Shown here in pieces: positions 1 to 11,345 of a stretch of DNA of 64,000 nucleotides (its first letter is position 1; each line of letters starts with the position of its first letter). The notes beneath the pieces are model-generated. The model was not told where the DNA came from. It did not search any database and worked only from the letters and a program-made list of their open reading frames with translations. This stretch comes from Micrasema longulum (lineage: Eukaryota; Arthropoda; Insecta; Trichoptera; Brachycentridae): NCBI GenBank assembly GCA_022494885.1, contig JAGVSM010003653.1, forward strand, positions 113,177 to 177,176, given 5' to 3'. The position numbers were made by a program, and so were the translations under genes.

Positions 1-442
1 ATTTTCGTTTTGATGAGCGGTTTGTCGGCGGGTTCTCAGACAGTAATGTTATTCAAAATTGAATTAAATAAATAGAAATTTGACATTAGCAAACTTTTAA
101 AACTGTGGATTAGATTGACATTCTGTACCTTGGAGGATAAAACACGAGTCCACTTTTGCCGTTTTGACGTTAGAAATGCATAAATTATCCCAACAAGCTT
201 TTGTTATACGCGAATAAAACACCGTAGTGCATTTTCGTCGTAAAAATGTTTTTTTAAGTTGAAATAAGAACCTGAAGTCCACATTGTTTTAATGTAAGAA
301 AACATCAATAGTTCTTCATACGCTATTTTAACATGTACTAATAACATAAAAATAATCATTATTTTATGATAAAATAACTTATATCTAAATATAAGTTACA
401 CATTAAAAATACTCAGTACGCTTACACTTATTTATTTGATGA
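1..442. other. AT-rich stretch, no feature recognised
   Basis: No coding similarity, terminal repeats or tRNA-like boxes were seen. A 61-codon open frame on the minus strand has no recognisable motif and is treated as chance. Confidence 0.5.
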
Positions 443-494
443 ATTAGCGCTTTCACCCTCCATCGGGCATCTTCAGACTGGTGAAGGCGCTAAT
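443..494 (-). ncRNA. Strong hairpin with a box resembling the hammerhead-like motifs elsewhere in the window
   Basis: Positions 443-457 and 480-494 are reverse complements at 14 of 15 bases. On the minus strand the loop reads CCAGTCTGAAGATG, then CCC-GATGG-AGGG, then GTGAAA. This resembles the series at 54093 (CCAGTCTCGAAGATG, stem, TGAAA). The CCGGTC end is absent, so catalytic activity is not implied. It abuts MITE copy A1. Seen: the hairpin. Inferred: kinship with the retroelement motif. Confidence 0.35.
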
Positions 495-496
495 GT

Positions 497-884
497 TTGT
501 TTTTTTTTATTTGTTAATAAGACTATCAAAATAATCTTTTTTTTTTTTAAAGTTATATACCGTATTATCAGCGCTATGATTTTTTTAAGTTTTGTATTTC
601 TGAAATAACTCCGCGTGTGACGTCAGAGGCTCTCTTCTGCTTATTCTCGATCAGTTCTGCCCATTGGTCCATTAACGGAAAGCAAACCGGAAATCTTCCA
701 TACCTCTCTTATTATTGGTTGATTCATACGAACTAGTGACGTCGCTCGAAGTAGTTCGTTTTTATGAAAATATTTTTTTCGTACATTTTCAAGAAACTTT
801 ACCGTACAATTGAATGCTCTAATTTTTTCCGCGTGCAAGAAAACATTCATTGTATCCAATTTCCCGTAGGGCTGATGTTCCTCA
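497..884 (+). mobile_element. MITE family A, copy 1
   Basis: Family A is a roughly 380-430 bp non-coding repeat found about 14 times here. The ends are imperfect inverted repeats, TGAGGAAGTTCAG at one side and CTGAAGTTCCTCA at the other. Conserved inner landmarks run in order: TTAATAGACTATTAAACTAAGC, TATTATCAGCGCTA, CGCGTGTGACGTCAGAGG, CCCATTGGTCC, GGAAATCTTCCA, CTAGTGACGTCGTTC, TTTTCAAGAAACTTTGCCG and CAATTTCCCGTAGGGCTGAAG. This copy has lost its first bases. It has no coding capacity, so mobilisation by a transposase in trans is inferred. Confidence 0.8.
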
Positions 885-1434
885 TTGGTCAAATAAATTA
901 GTGGAAGTGTACCAAGTATTTTTGATTGGTAACTTACATATAAATGTAAATTATCATATCATTAGACTGGAATTCCATCGAGAATTGACAGTAAATAACT
1001 GAAATCAAATCATTATTTTTGCATTAAAAGTTCGTAATAGATTGAAATCATCTCATTTATTTCAAAAGTTATGATGTTTTGGAAATCACCCGATCACAAA
1101 ATCTCCCTTTCTGAACATTTCGTTCAATGCGACTCCCGTGGTTTATCATTTAAGGTAAAGAATCAACAGACACATTTCTTCCTTACTTAATACATCTAAG
1201 TTTTCGGAAACATGGCGTTACTCTTAACAATAAACTACCAGATAAAACTAAACAAAAGATTGTACAGGTGTTAAAAATATTATCATTAACAACAGAATAT
1301 TAATTTAAAAACGATAAATTATTTGTTAAATGAATTTCAAATAAAATGCAAATATACTCATTTTCGCACACAATTATCGTTTTTTCGCGAGAGGGATAAA
1401 AAACAGGAATATTTAGGTCTTAGTACTTACTGGA
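885..1434. other. No feature recognised
   Basis: AT-rich sequence without terminal repeats, SINE boxes or coding similarity. A 69-codon plus-strand frame from 1323 runs into the C fragment and has no family signature. Confidence 0.4.
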
Positions 1435-1520
1435 CAGTTTTAGTGAGACACTGTTTAACATCAACCATTCTGCCGATGTTTGAACGCCTATATTTTTTAA
1501 ACATTTCCTTCCGCAGATTT
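1435..1520 (+). repeat. Family C fragment (C1)
   Basis: A diverged match to the part of repeat C that reads CACTGTGTAACATTCACCATTCTGCCCATGTTTGAACAT in other copies. Here the T-rich text around the GTTTGAACGCC word is still alignable. It is short and old. Confidence 0.5.
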
Positions 1521-2007
1521 TTTCTAAAATAGCACAGGTGAAATGAGCTTCGTTCGTTACATAAATTCAGTTTATTCTCAGATCGCACATTTAAGTGTGT
1601 TTTTTTTTTCAGATTATTATTTTATCTCGTGTTTTTATAAATAAAAAAACAATCTGTTTCTAATTTTGTTAATGCCTCAATAAACGATCAATTAATATGA
1701 CTGTTTGGTCTATGGGACAGCAGCTGTGTCAATAGCCAATATGTTCTGCGCTGATCAAATATTGTTTTATATTTAACATATTGTAGAATACCTATATATG
1801 TATTGATGTAAATATTTCAAAATCCATATATATATATTTGCGAACAAAATGAATGTAACTCAGAAAGGTGCAATTATACTGTATACGTCCACCTATACAA
1901 CTGTATAGGTTAATTTCAATTTATACCTTTGTCCACTAATAGAATCATTAAAAATAAATTTAATTGGAACCGTTGTAACATTATTTCAAACATCATGGGC
2001 TATTTAT
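1521..2007. other. No feature recognised
   Basis: AT-rich sequence with a short TATATATATA run near 1827. No genes or repeats were identified. Confidence 0.4.
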
Positions 2008-2145
2008 AAACTTGGTACAAAGTAACGCCTAGTCAGAAAGGTAAAATACGGATGGAAACACCATCCTTATTCTACCACTGTAATAAGGACGGTATTCCCG
2101 TCCTTATTCTAACACTATGTCTGCGCGTAACTTTGTACTAGGTTT
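2008..2145 (+). mobile_element. Small MITE family I, copy 1 (138 bp)
   Basis: The terminal inverted repeats read AAACTTGGTACAAAGTAACGC on the left and the near-complement GCGTAACTTTGTACTAGGTTT on the right. Inside are two paired words, CGGATGG/CCATCC and a palindrome AATAAGGACGG..CCGTCCTTATT. A second copy with the same ends lies at 53754-54262, split by another insertion. Non-coding; the superfamily is unknown. Confidence 0.65.
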
Positions 2146-3555
2146 TTCTTATGTTATTCTTACTTTTGACCTAATGTATATATTTGAGTTAAACTTCTGC
2201 ACTCGACTGTATTACTAATAATTATAAAAGCCCATAGGGCGTATAAAAATAATAAATAAGTATATATTAAGACGGAACGTAAAAAAAACAGATATTGAAT
2301 ATTAAAAATATAATATATATAATTATTTGAAAAACAACGCTAACCGTAGAATTCAAATTTCAAAATACGGATGATAATAATAATAATGGTTTATTAACAA
2401 AAATTAAAAGTTCTTTATCTACTACACACTTAGGTAATAGATTTCTCTGGATTGTGTCTAGTCTGCCTAACTAGGTACAACCTGTTTTAAGGCAGACATT
2501 TTTATGCAAAAATAAACAATAATATGACCCACTAGTTAGTTTACTATAAAGTTATACAATATATATACCATTTATTATTTGAGAATGTTTTTTAGTAAGT
2601 TTTCCGATTTTTCTCTACCTAAATCCAGTAACCACTTTATTACAAATTCGTTTAATAGAATTCGGGTTATTGTTTTGTAATGATAGTATTATATTTAACA
2701 GCATTTTTAATACGTCCAAATCTTTATTCACAGAGAAGTCTTCTTTTTCAAGTATGTATTGTTTTTAAAAACGAAATTGTTGTATATTTATTTTATTATA
2801 TTTATATAATAATCACAAAACTTCAAACATAAATATTACATTTATAAACAAAAATATTTTTTAAATACAAGCCCTGTATGTCCCTTGACTTTCATATCAC
2901 AGTCCTTTCTTAAAGAATTTATTGCGTTTGGTGAGTTTAACTGTCTATCTGTTTACTTTTCAACATTTTTTTTTACCTCTTACAACTAACTGGTTTGCTA
3001 ATCCACTACCAAATGACATTTAGTCCAAAATACCAAAGTCTTAATCATTTTTTGTCTACTAGTACCGTTGAACTTTAAGTGAAATAATGAAGCGGCATAT
3101 TTCTCATGCCACGCCGGACCGGTTTGCCTTTCGACTACTTTCGATCGAACTATTCGCGTCTCCAAACGGGATATTTTTTGTACGTCTGTCGAAAATCTAA
3201 TAAACGCCACAACCTGCCCCGCCAATATTGCCAATCAATTACGCATTTTGGTACTGCTGTCGTCTTGCCCGCTCTCACTCGGCATCTTACCCGTCTAAAT
3301 GAGACAGCACCGCTTAATTGCGAAATACTCGGTGAAATTTTTCTCTTTTAGTTCCTTATATTCCAAAAATATTTTATTAAGCATTTAATTATTTTTGAAC
3401 GAAAGCGTGTAATGTTTAAGTATGCACTGCACTTTTGCTTATCTAAATATTTTTCTATTGCATAGCGTCGTATATATATGACGTTTAGTAAATTGTGTAA
3501 ATCGAAATAAACTACGTATATTTTTCATGCTTTGTATTATTTGTACATTTACCAC
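2146..3555. other. AT-rich gap with one retroposon-like tail and a less AT-rich patch
   Basis: Around 2345-2520 the text resembles a LINE 3' tail (a TAATAATAATAATGG run and a TAGTCTGCCTAACTAGG word), with no coding part. Around 3050-3350 base composition is less AT-rich and both strands stay open for about 80 codons, but no motif is recognisable. Nothing else was found. Confidence 0.35.
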
Positions 3556-3558
3556 TAA

Positions 3559-4849
3559 GGCCCGGTTATTTGATCGTTAGTAATAGTAAAAAATCTGTAG
3601 TAATAGTTAAAAATTTACAAAATGGGTTGTTTTGTCTATAGTAACTAACGGTGGATAGTAAAAGTATTTAACCATTAGTTAAAAATTCAACCCGCCAATG
3701 TTGACGAGTAAAACGTTTTACTATAGTAGAATAATCAAGATGGCGTCATTTTTTGACGTTTATTGATGTCGTTATTTGCTCACGTCTATCAGTTATTGCT
3801 TTTATTTACGAATTCGGAATGGATTATGCTTATTGTGAACAATATATTTGTGGTTCAATTTTTATTATTATCGGTATGTTTTATAATTTATAATAATTGT
3901 GTCTCATTTATTTACTATTAATGGCATATTTTCTAATCTATTTTTATGATTCAATTTTTATTATTATTACTTGCATGTTTTCTAATTTAAATTTATATTG
4001 ATTTTTTATATTGTTATTATTATTCTTTGATTTAATGAAATTAAAAATAAAAAAAACACATGAATAAAATAAGGTCCTTCCTAAACACAGGAATTTCCTA
4101 GCTAGTCGGGACCTGAAACAAATGAACTCTGTACATTTTAAAACTGTGAAATACTAAATAAATAAATAAATAAATAATATAAATCGTAGGGTTCTTTCAA
4201 TGATTTTTTTTTACCTATTGTCAAGAAAGCGTAAACATTTTGAAAACGATTTGGCAGTATTATTCCACCAAACCTCGGACGGACAATTTTGTGGCAGTCA
4301 AATCTTGTCTTCTTTTAAAAATAATTCGGTTAAAGTTTTAAATATTTTTTTTTGATATTTTTATAAATTATAAATAATAGCATAAACAAAGAATATAATA
4401 CATATTATATTATGAAATACCTAAATTATAACTCTGTTGGATTGACAGTATTTTAGTTGTCATTTAATTTTTCTTATGATTCTTGTTTCAAAATAAGATA
4501 TTATATTATTGTTATTGTAACTCGGTTTTTAATATATTAAATTGTTAAATCTTATTATTATTATAAGATTCTGTTTACCGATATTATTTTGTTGTATTTA
4601 CTCACGCCATGTTGTCACGTGGTTTAATTTGTTCGCTGTTTTGGCGTTTGCAAAGTCACATTCTGCAGTGTAACCATGTGAAAAAAAGTACAATATTCCA
4701 TTTTTTAGTTTTGGAATCGAAAAACCAGTAGTTACATTTTACTCAAGTATAAACGAGGGTGAAACAACGCACTGACAGTAGAACGATAGTAAAACCGAAA
4801 TTAAACTATATTAAAACTCTACTTTTACCAACAATCAAACAACCGGGCC
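3559..4849. mobile_element. PIF/Harbinger-like non-autonomous DNA transposon (1,291 bp)
   Basis: The element starts GGCCCGGTTATTTGATCGTT and ends with the near-complement AACAATCAAACAACCGGGCC, about 30 bp of inverted repeat. It is flanked by TAA at 3556-3558 and 4850-4852. A 3-bp TWA duplication with GG-rich ends is characteristic of PIF/Harbinger. There is no transposase frame. A LINE-type tail (TGAACTCTGTACATTTTAA followed by AAATAAATAAATAAATAAATAA, about 4060-4175) sits inside as a later insertion. Confidence 0.75.
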
Positions 4850-4852
4850 TAA

Positions 4853-6015
4853 GCAATGCATTCAATAAATAAATCTTCTTTGACACCTGAGAAAACGATT
4901 AATTTTGTTTTTTTTTGTTTTTTTTAAGAACTTAAAATCATTATTTCTAGGACAGAGCCAGAGTTATTCATAAATCAGTTGACAAAGTGTGTAATGTCAT
5001 TTTAGTACTGTGTGCTGAGTAATTGGTTTGATTCATTGATTTATGCCATGTCCTTACAAAGTGTAAGACTTTGACTACATAAAAAACATGGTAAAGTAGG
5101 CCTCTGTATTTGTATGCGCCAGCAATTTGCTGTAGCGAAAAATGTAGTTACGTAATATGTACTAACATTTTAGAAAATTGCGAAAATGTGTTCTCGGTGC
5201 GTTTTTAGCTCTGTTGGGTAATATTTAACTTGCGAAAGAAGAAAATTGAAGTAGATATTTCGGACAATTTTGAGGTCGTAAAATAGTTTTTCAACAGAGA
5301 GGACGTGCGTCGTATTTGGAATTAGAGATTAGTTGAATTCCTAAACGTTTTTGTATCAATTATTATTATCCTTTAGAAAGCGACAATCCTATCGAATCAA
5401 AAATTCATTATTCACGACTAGAGTGCTTTTTCAGTTAAGCCGAAATGTTGAATCGAAATGGTGGATTTATTTAAATATTTCTGAACAGAAACAACGCGAG
5501 CGTTTTAGAAGTGTCAACACTCGCGTTTTATTTAAAACCGATAAATTTTAATGTATTTTTCAACTCTTCATATTTTGTTTTAACAACAGCTGTCTCATTT
5601 TCCGAGACAATCCATTAATCGATTTATTCGTAAATTCAGTATTACATTGCTATGTGCTCAATTTAATGTGTTCTTGCTTATAAACTACGCTAGGAGTTTA
5701 TTTTTATTGGCGCCTCATACTAAATGTAACTACATATGCAATATATACATACATACTGTAGCAATATAAGTCACTCGAGCATCAGAGTTTTATAACTCCC
5801 CTTATTTGATTAATTTTGTTATTTTCTTTCTAAGGCTCTTAGAAACTCCATCCATCCATTATATATTTTCAGGGTTCAATTCTTAATTTTATTCGTCCGT
5901 AAAAGATGCAAAAAACGGATAATTTTAATCAAATAGTGGTCCAGGGCCCGTATTACAATGGGAAGCTAACGTAGTTATCGTCAACTGTGACAAAGAGGAA
6001 TATAATATTATCCAT
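4853..6015. other. No feature recognised
   Basis: AT-rich DNA. From about 5940 the phrase GGGCCCGTATTACAATGGGAAG marks the end of a family M element (see 48865), truncated against the LINE piece that follows. No coding region was recognised. Confidence 0.4.
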
Positions 6016-6017
6016 GG

Positions 6018-6365
6018 CTTTATCCCACTGAGTTCCTCCAGGGTATGCTTGGTTACAGCAGTTTAAAAACTAGAAGGAATGTGTATTTAACAACGTACTT
6101 CTTACGATTGTTGCGCTGTATTATTGACAACCCTGAAATTATGCGGAGCATTAGCTTTTATGTTCCGGATAATTACCTTAGACAGCGTCAGCATAGACTG
6201 TTTTACATTCCAATATACAAGACCAACCTGCCAATGGTTATGCCTGTTGGAAGGGCTATCTCTATGTTGAACAATATCACTTTAGACATTGACAGTTTTC
6301 ACGTCTCTGAGGGAGTTTTTCGTTACAAGATTCTTTTACTTTTTTGACTTATTATTCTTTGGATA
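6018..6365 (+). pseudogene. LINE reverse-transcriptase C-terminal remnant, lineage La
   Basis: The translation matches the C-terminal region of the LINE at 11346-12010 almost word for word: GMLGYSSLKTRRNVYL, YVPDNYLRQRQH, LPMVMPVGRA, SEGVFR. It is the end of ORF2 downstream of the reverse transcriptase, as in Jockey/I-like non-LTR elements (family assignment inferred from sequence style). It is 5'-truncated, with only about 100 residues remaining. The frame is open to 6347, so the copy is not very old. The 3' side runs into an inverted K retroposon. Confidence 0.75.
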
Positions 6366-6377
6366 TTATTTTTTTAT

Positions 6378-6810
6378 TTTTTTTTATTTAATTTTACAAT
6401 ACGCCCAAGGGGCATTTACAAAAAATATACAGTTAAGTACAAACATAGTGCGTAAAAATTTAAAAGATAAACAATACATTTAGAAACAATAAGAAGCATA
6501 CTGCCATGCAAAATAAAAAGTGAAACTTTACATAGTAAAAAGAAAAAATAATTTTATATGGATATAATAAAAGTAATTGAATTAAAAAGCAAATTGTAAG
6601 TAACTTGTAAAGAATTCAAACAAAAAAATAAATACATTTTCATATATTTATAAGTATAAAAATAAATATACAGGTAACTACAAACAAAGAAAGTAATAAT
6701 TTTATAAATACACAACACATTAAAAGAAATAAAAAAAGATTTTATATACATGTAGAAACAATAAAAAGCAAACTGCAATGCAAAATAAAAAGCGAAACTT
6801 TGCATAAAAA
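6378..6810 (-). repeat. Retroposon tail family K, two head-to-tail partial copies
   Basis: On the minus strand each copy reads from TTTGCTTTTTAATTC through TTGTTTCTA to ATGCCCCTTGGGCGTATTGTAAAAT plus an AT-rich tail. The first copy spans about 6378-6600. A second partial copy spans about 6640-6810, identified by CATGTAGAAACAATAAAAAG and CAATGCAAAATAAAAAGCGAAACTTTGC. Plus-strand relatives lie at 28180 and 30400. This looks like the 3' untranslated end of a LINE. Confidence 0.6.
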
Positions 6811-6949
6811 AAAAAAAGATTAAAAATATAAATATACTATACTAAAATATACACTAATGTGTTTTTTTTTTATATTTACCTAATTTTACCTAATTATTTT
6901 AATTATTTCTATATGTATGAATTAAGATATTCCATTTTGTAATGTACAT

Positions 6950-7145
6950 ATATATGAACAAATGAACAAATTGAAATTGAAATAATTTTCTGTATGAAAA
7001 ATTGTATATTCATTGAAAAATGTTTTATAAACATGTCCAATTATAGGTTGCGGACGAAAATACTTCAAAATTGTATGCAAATATTTACATTTTAGTACAA
7101 ACAATTCGATTTTACTTAAAGACGGTTGGAGAAAATTTCTCATTC
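6950..7145 (+). repeat. Family M fragment
   Basis: It shares with the other M copies the words ATTTTCTGTATGAAAAATTGTATAT, AAACATGTCCAATTATAGGTTGCGGACGAA and an end resembling AGACGGTTGGAGAAAATTTC. Both ends are eroded. Confidence 0.5.
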
Positions 7146-7614
7146 TAATCGGGGCTCAGCTCGAGACCCAACTGAAGATCTACAGTATCCTTACCCTCGG
7201 TTGTAATCTTAAGTCTCACTTTGACCAGTCTGGTCAGTCGGCTAGCTGCACTAGAAAAATTTCTACTTGTTTATTTCCACTTCCCCGTTTATTTCTATCT
7301 CTGGTCTGGCCAGTGCTGGTACTCTGAATGAACGCGGAACATTCCAGTCCACAATTCTTGTGACTCAACTAGACCAGGGTACATACAACATACCTCCCCA
7401 CTGATGACACGGCCTGATAAACACATCCGCAGATATACATGCAGTACTTAAATAGACTGCCTTAGACCCATATATGACGTGTGCACTATGAACTCGGTTC
7501 AACTTTATCGAGTACACATAACGTTATGTGATTTGAACCACATTTTCGCAAATACATAGATAGATTAGAGTAAGTTAAATGGTTTGATTTAGATGTGGTT
7601 TTGCGGTTAGATGA
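7146..7614. other. No feature recognised
   Basis: Moderately GC-balanced sequence with repeated CTGGTCAG/CTGGCCAG words at about 7225-7320. There is no open frame of note and no terminal repeats. Confidence 0.35.
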
Positions 7615-8262
7615 TATTTATTTATTTGACACTTTACATACATATACAATATATATACATATAAGGGCGGGCATATTGCCTTAAGGAAATTTCTTCCTAC
7701 CTACCCAAACCGTTCAGTTTGAGAAAATTGTAAATACATTTTATACAAAAATTAACAAAAATAAAAATATATAAAAAAAATTAACATAATGCTATGAAGA
7801 GAGGAGAGGGGATGGGAAGGAAAGAAGAAGGATAAAAGAACAATTTAAATATGTAGATAGTGACATTTAAATCTTGACTTAAATGTAAATAAAGAAGGGG
7901 CGTCTCTTACATTAGTGGGTAGATTATTCCACAATCGAGCGGCTACTACTGTGAAAGAGGAGACAAGAAAATTAGAGCGATGACAGGGTATGAAAAGGGT
8001 TCTCTCGTTACTAGAACGAAGAGATAGTCCGTGTTGTGAAAGAGGTTGGATGAGCTCTCTTAGATAAACAGGCGAAGTGGGATTATTTAAAATATTGTGA
8101 AGAAGTGATCGAATGTGAATGTTTCTTCTATGCCTGATACTGAGCCAGTGTAGTTGCGTGCGATACTCGGTTGTGTGGTCAAATTTGCGAAGATTAAAGA
8201 TATAACGAATACAAATATTCTGCAATCGTTCTAACTTATCAAGCAATTCAGAGTTAGCATCT
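7615..8262 (-). pseudogene. LINE ORF2 C-terminal remnant, lineage Lb
   Basis: The minus-strand frame (start of open part near 8246, stop near 7845; 133 residues) opens with LDKLERLQNICIRYIF. It continues through YLRELIQPLSQHGLSLRS to VAARLWNNLPTNVRDAPSL and FKSRFKCHYL. This AARLWNNLP...FKS ending is typical of CR1/Jockey-like non-LTR ORF2 proteins. The same lineage recurs at 41222. The 3' untranslated part contains the words CCTTAAGGCAATATGCCCGCCC and ends near 7615 in an AAATAAATA run. The copy is 5'-truncated and the remaining frame is intact, suggesting a fairly recent insertion. Confidence 0.8.
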
Positions 8263-8880
8263 GATACAAATTGTTTAATAAATCACTTTCTAAAAAGGTT
8301 TTGATTATGAACATTGCAAAATTTAGTCTATGTTTTTGCCACTAGCGATACGCGTATCTAACGTCAGCCTGCCGGTCTAAAAAAAATGATATTTTTTACC
8401 AGAAAGAATTAGTTAACTAACATATTGCTGTGTGAACCGAGATGACGTTGTCAATAAGCTCGTTTTTTTTTGCATGTTTTCCATAAAACCCGGTTTGATA
8501 AAAGATCCACGTAAAATATTTTATTAAACTGGTTTCATACCTGGCAAATATACGCGTGACTCTTGAAACGTCCTTTTACTTCTTTAATATCGAGTCAATA
8601 ATTGTTTATGATTCTCCATCACAAAATGTTACCAAGTCAGTTCTAATAGTGTCAAATATTTTGCGATTTAAGATGAGACCTAATTTCGTACCTTTGCGAA
8701 TACCGGATCGCACCAAAGTTATGTTCATGTTGTAATTACTCCTATTAAATGAACAACTTGTTTCAACCCAAAGATGCGCGTTTATGCGATATCAATGCAT
8801 ACATGAATGTGCGTGTGACGTTGATTTATTTTCAAATATGATACAATTTGCGTATCAGATCATTCAGAGTAATCTAAAAT
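8263..8880. other. No feature recognised
   Basis: No repeats or coding similarity. The plus-strand frame opening near 8784 becomes LINE-like only after about 8880. Confidence 0.35.
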
Positions 8881-9240
8881 TAAATATCCCAACAAAAAAC
8901 CTACTCGTAAGACAAAAATTTCCCTTTTATTATGCAAACCATGAAACTAATTATGGTTTTCACTCCGCCTCGCCTAGAATTCTTTGGTCTGCCACCACAT
9001 ATCCCAGTCTTGATTTCTTTGATGACAAGTTGTCTACTGTCATGCGATCATTGAATCAAATTCAACTATAACCATCTCTTTCCCTATTCCATTCCCATCT
9101 AATCCAATTTTGTTTCCTATTCCTTATCAATGATTTTGTCTATATTTTGGAACTTTTACTTGTATAATATTATGTCAATTTTTTAAATATCATAATATAA
9201 TGTATACCTATCGACTTTGTTAATGTCCACTGCGCGTATA
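8880..9240 (+). pseudogene. LINE ORF2 extreme C-terminus and 3' tail, lineage Lc
   Basis: The frame ends in SASPRILWSATTYPSLDFF and then a stop. This resembles the P..LWN.LP...FK ending of LINE ORF2, in decayed form. The untranslated tail (ATTCAACTATAACCATCTC, TATCAATGATTTTG, TTAATGTCCAC) is repeated in a second copy at 59205-59360. That recurrence is the better evidence that this is a retroposon end. Confidence 0.5.
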
Positions 9241-9242
9241 TA

Positions 9243-9616
9243 CAGGGTGTTCTTTAAACCCTGTCACATCCGAAACCACGATGATCAGTATCGGCAAGAA
9301 GACATATGAGCATATTTAAAAAAATATTTAGAATGAAGAAAATTTAAAAAAATACAATATTAAAAAAACAAATGGTTGCTGACTTCTGCAGGGGAGAAGC
9401 GAGGGGGGCGTGGCCGCGTGGTTGACAGTGTATCAGACTTCCCTCTCCCTCCTCCTCGTTTCTCCCCTGCAGAAGTAAGCAACCAGTTGTTTCATTTGAT
9501 ATTTTATTTTTGTAAATTTTATTCGTTCTAAAAAAATATTTTAATGTGTCAATATGTCTTCTTGCTCATACTGATCATCGTGGTTTCGTATGTGACAGGG
9601 TTTAAAGAACACGCTG
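9243..9616. mobile_element. Foldback MITE family B, copy 1 (374 bp hairpin)
   Basis: The element starts CAGGGTGTTCTTTAAACC and ends with its near complement, flanked by TA on both sides (9241-9242, 9617-9618). A TA duplication with CAGGGTG ends points to Tc1/mariner-type mobilisation. Both arms (about 150-165 bp) are complementary nearly to the centre, which reads GGTTGC(T)GACTTCTGCAGGGG against its complement. Only a loop of about 50-60 bp, rich in G and C, is unpaired. There is no coding frame. Four copies occur in this window. Confidence 0.85.
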
Positions 9617-9618
9617 TA

Positions 9619-10107
9619 TAAATGAACAAATTAATAAATATATTTTTTAAACATTTAGTATTTCTTCGTCAAAAAATTTAAAGCGTTGAATTTGTGAAAT
9701 TCTTGTTTCGTTTCATCCGATATAATTATTTTATTTCGTTTTTTTATATTATTTTATCACTCGGTTCCTCCTTCCACTTGGCGTCCTTGAGACACATTTT
9801 TATTAAATCCCCTAGAATTGCGTCGTTAAAAGGACATAATTGATTCAATATCTACTTCACGAGGGCCTCGAATCGACTGATGTTTTAATACAAGGGGTAT
9901 TACACACAGGCAGATGGTTTATAGACTTTCCAGAGGGGTGATTCTTGTAGAATTTTAAATTATACAAATAGTCTGAATTCTTGAAGAGATATACGAGTAT
10001 AACAAAATCATGCCTAAATATAAATATGTTTTTATCGTTGCATCTTCATTTAATTCTAAATATATTTTTTAATTCAAATCAATTTATTTTGTCAAAATAA
10101 CATTACA
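9619..10107. other. No feature recognised
   Basis: AT-rich, without repeats shared elsewhere in the window. Confidence 0.35.
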
Positions 10108-10980
10108 AATGACATGTCTAGTAAATATCTTAAAATGTTAGGCTTCATGTTACGTGTGACTAAGGAATTCAAAAACATAGGCACTTTGAAGTTGATGAAA
10201 ACTTCATTGGTGAGAAGCTATTTAGAGTATAACTCTACAATATGGACTCCTTACTGGAACTGTCGCCAAAATTCTCTTGAAAGAGTTCAAAAAAATTCTT
10301 AAATTACGATTTTTTACTAAAAACATCAAATTTATTAAAACATAACGATAGAAGAAAAATTATAGACTTTTTAATTTATTCAAAATTGTAAATTCAATAT
10401 GGGATTGCCCTGAACTATTATCTCTCATCAACTTCAGGGTGCCTGGAAGAATGACTAGACAGATGCCACCGTTTTGTAGCAACAATTCACGGACACTGTA
10501 TACTTATAATGCCGTATTAAACAGACTTCATGAACTCTGCAATAGTTATTCCCACGTATCTGATATATTTAATGTAGGGTATTGTTACTATAGAACAAAC
10601 GTTCTTAACTTTTTCAAAGATGGTGAATGGTAATTATATTTATTTATGCATTTCATAATATATACATTTTTTGTTCACTTTGCCCAGCTGTATGAATGAG
10701 TACTTATGATTTCTTGTTATATTACTTTAAAATATAGTATTATTTGATTTGTTTTTTACATTTATTCTTGAAATGTTTAAACTTTCTACTGAATATGTTG
10801 TATAATTTTTAGGTAATTTTTTTTATAAATAAATCTTGTAAAATTTTTACGTTTTATTTTTTTTGTAAATCTTGGGTAAAAAGAAATTTATGTTTTAAAA
10901 AAAAAATCAAGCCAAATATGTTAGTATTATAAATTTTGTAAAAGGCAGATTTGCCGTTTATGTCAATAAAATAAAATTTC
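10108..10980 (+). pseudogene. LINE reverse-transcriptase C-terminal remnant, lineage Ld
   Basis: From 10114 the translation reads KMLGFMLRVTKEFKNIGTL then SLVRSYLEYNSTIWTPYW and ERVQK. This is the conserved region after the reverse-transcriptase palm/thumb in Jockey- and I-like LINEs. A stop and frameshifts break the frame near 10300. It resumes as CPELLSLINFRVPGRMTRQ and ends at 10632 after SDIFNVGYCYYRTNVLNFF. The tail runs to a polyadenylation-like AATAAAATAAAA near 10965. A minus-strand copy of the last part lies at 45540-45905. Confidence 0.8.
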
Positions 10981-11039
10981 AAACTAGGAACCCTTAAGCA
11001 ATGGTTCGACAACATTAATATTTACATAATTTCACTGAT

Positions 11040-11345
11040 GTGAAAGATGTCGATCTCCAAAGTGATCATGTTCAGCTTCCTGACTGCTCTTTCAATGGCT
11101 ATAACGAGAGGCATGTTGGTTGGCCGGATGATAAAACAGTATGTGCTGACGCTGTCGGAGATAACCATCAGGAACATAAAACTTGATACTCTCTATAATG
11201 GCTGAGTTCTCCAAAAACCTCTTATCAATGGAAAAATGGGTCAGTGGGAATCCATCCCTTCTAAGTTGCAAACTGTTGGTCCCAAGCATGCCCAAGCATG
11301 CCCAAGAGGAATGCAGTGGGATCATATTCCTTCATGTAGAGATAC
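11040..11345 (-). pseudogene. LINE La remnant, minus strand, facing its plus-strand relative
   Basis: Read on the minus strand from 11345 the text gives LYMKEYDPTAFLLGML. After a frameshift it gives NSLQLRRDGFPLTHF and YVPDGYLRQRQH, the same ORF2 C-terminal block as the adjacent plus-strand copy. It is more diverged than that copy and lacks its own tail. Confidence 0.7.
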
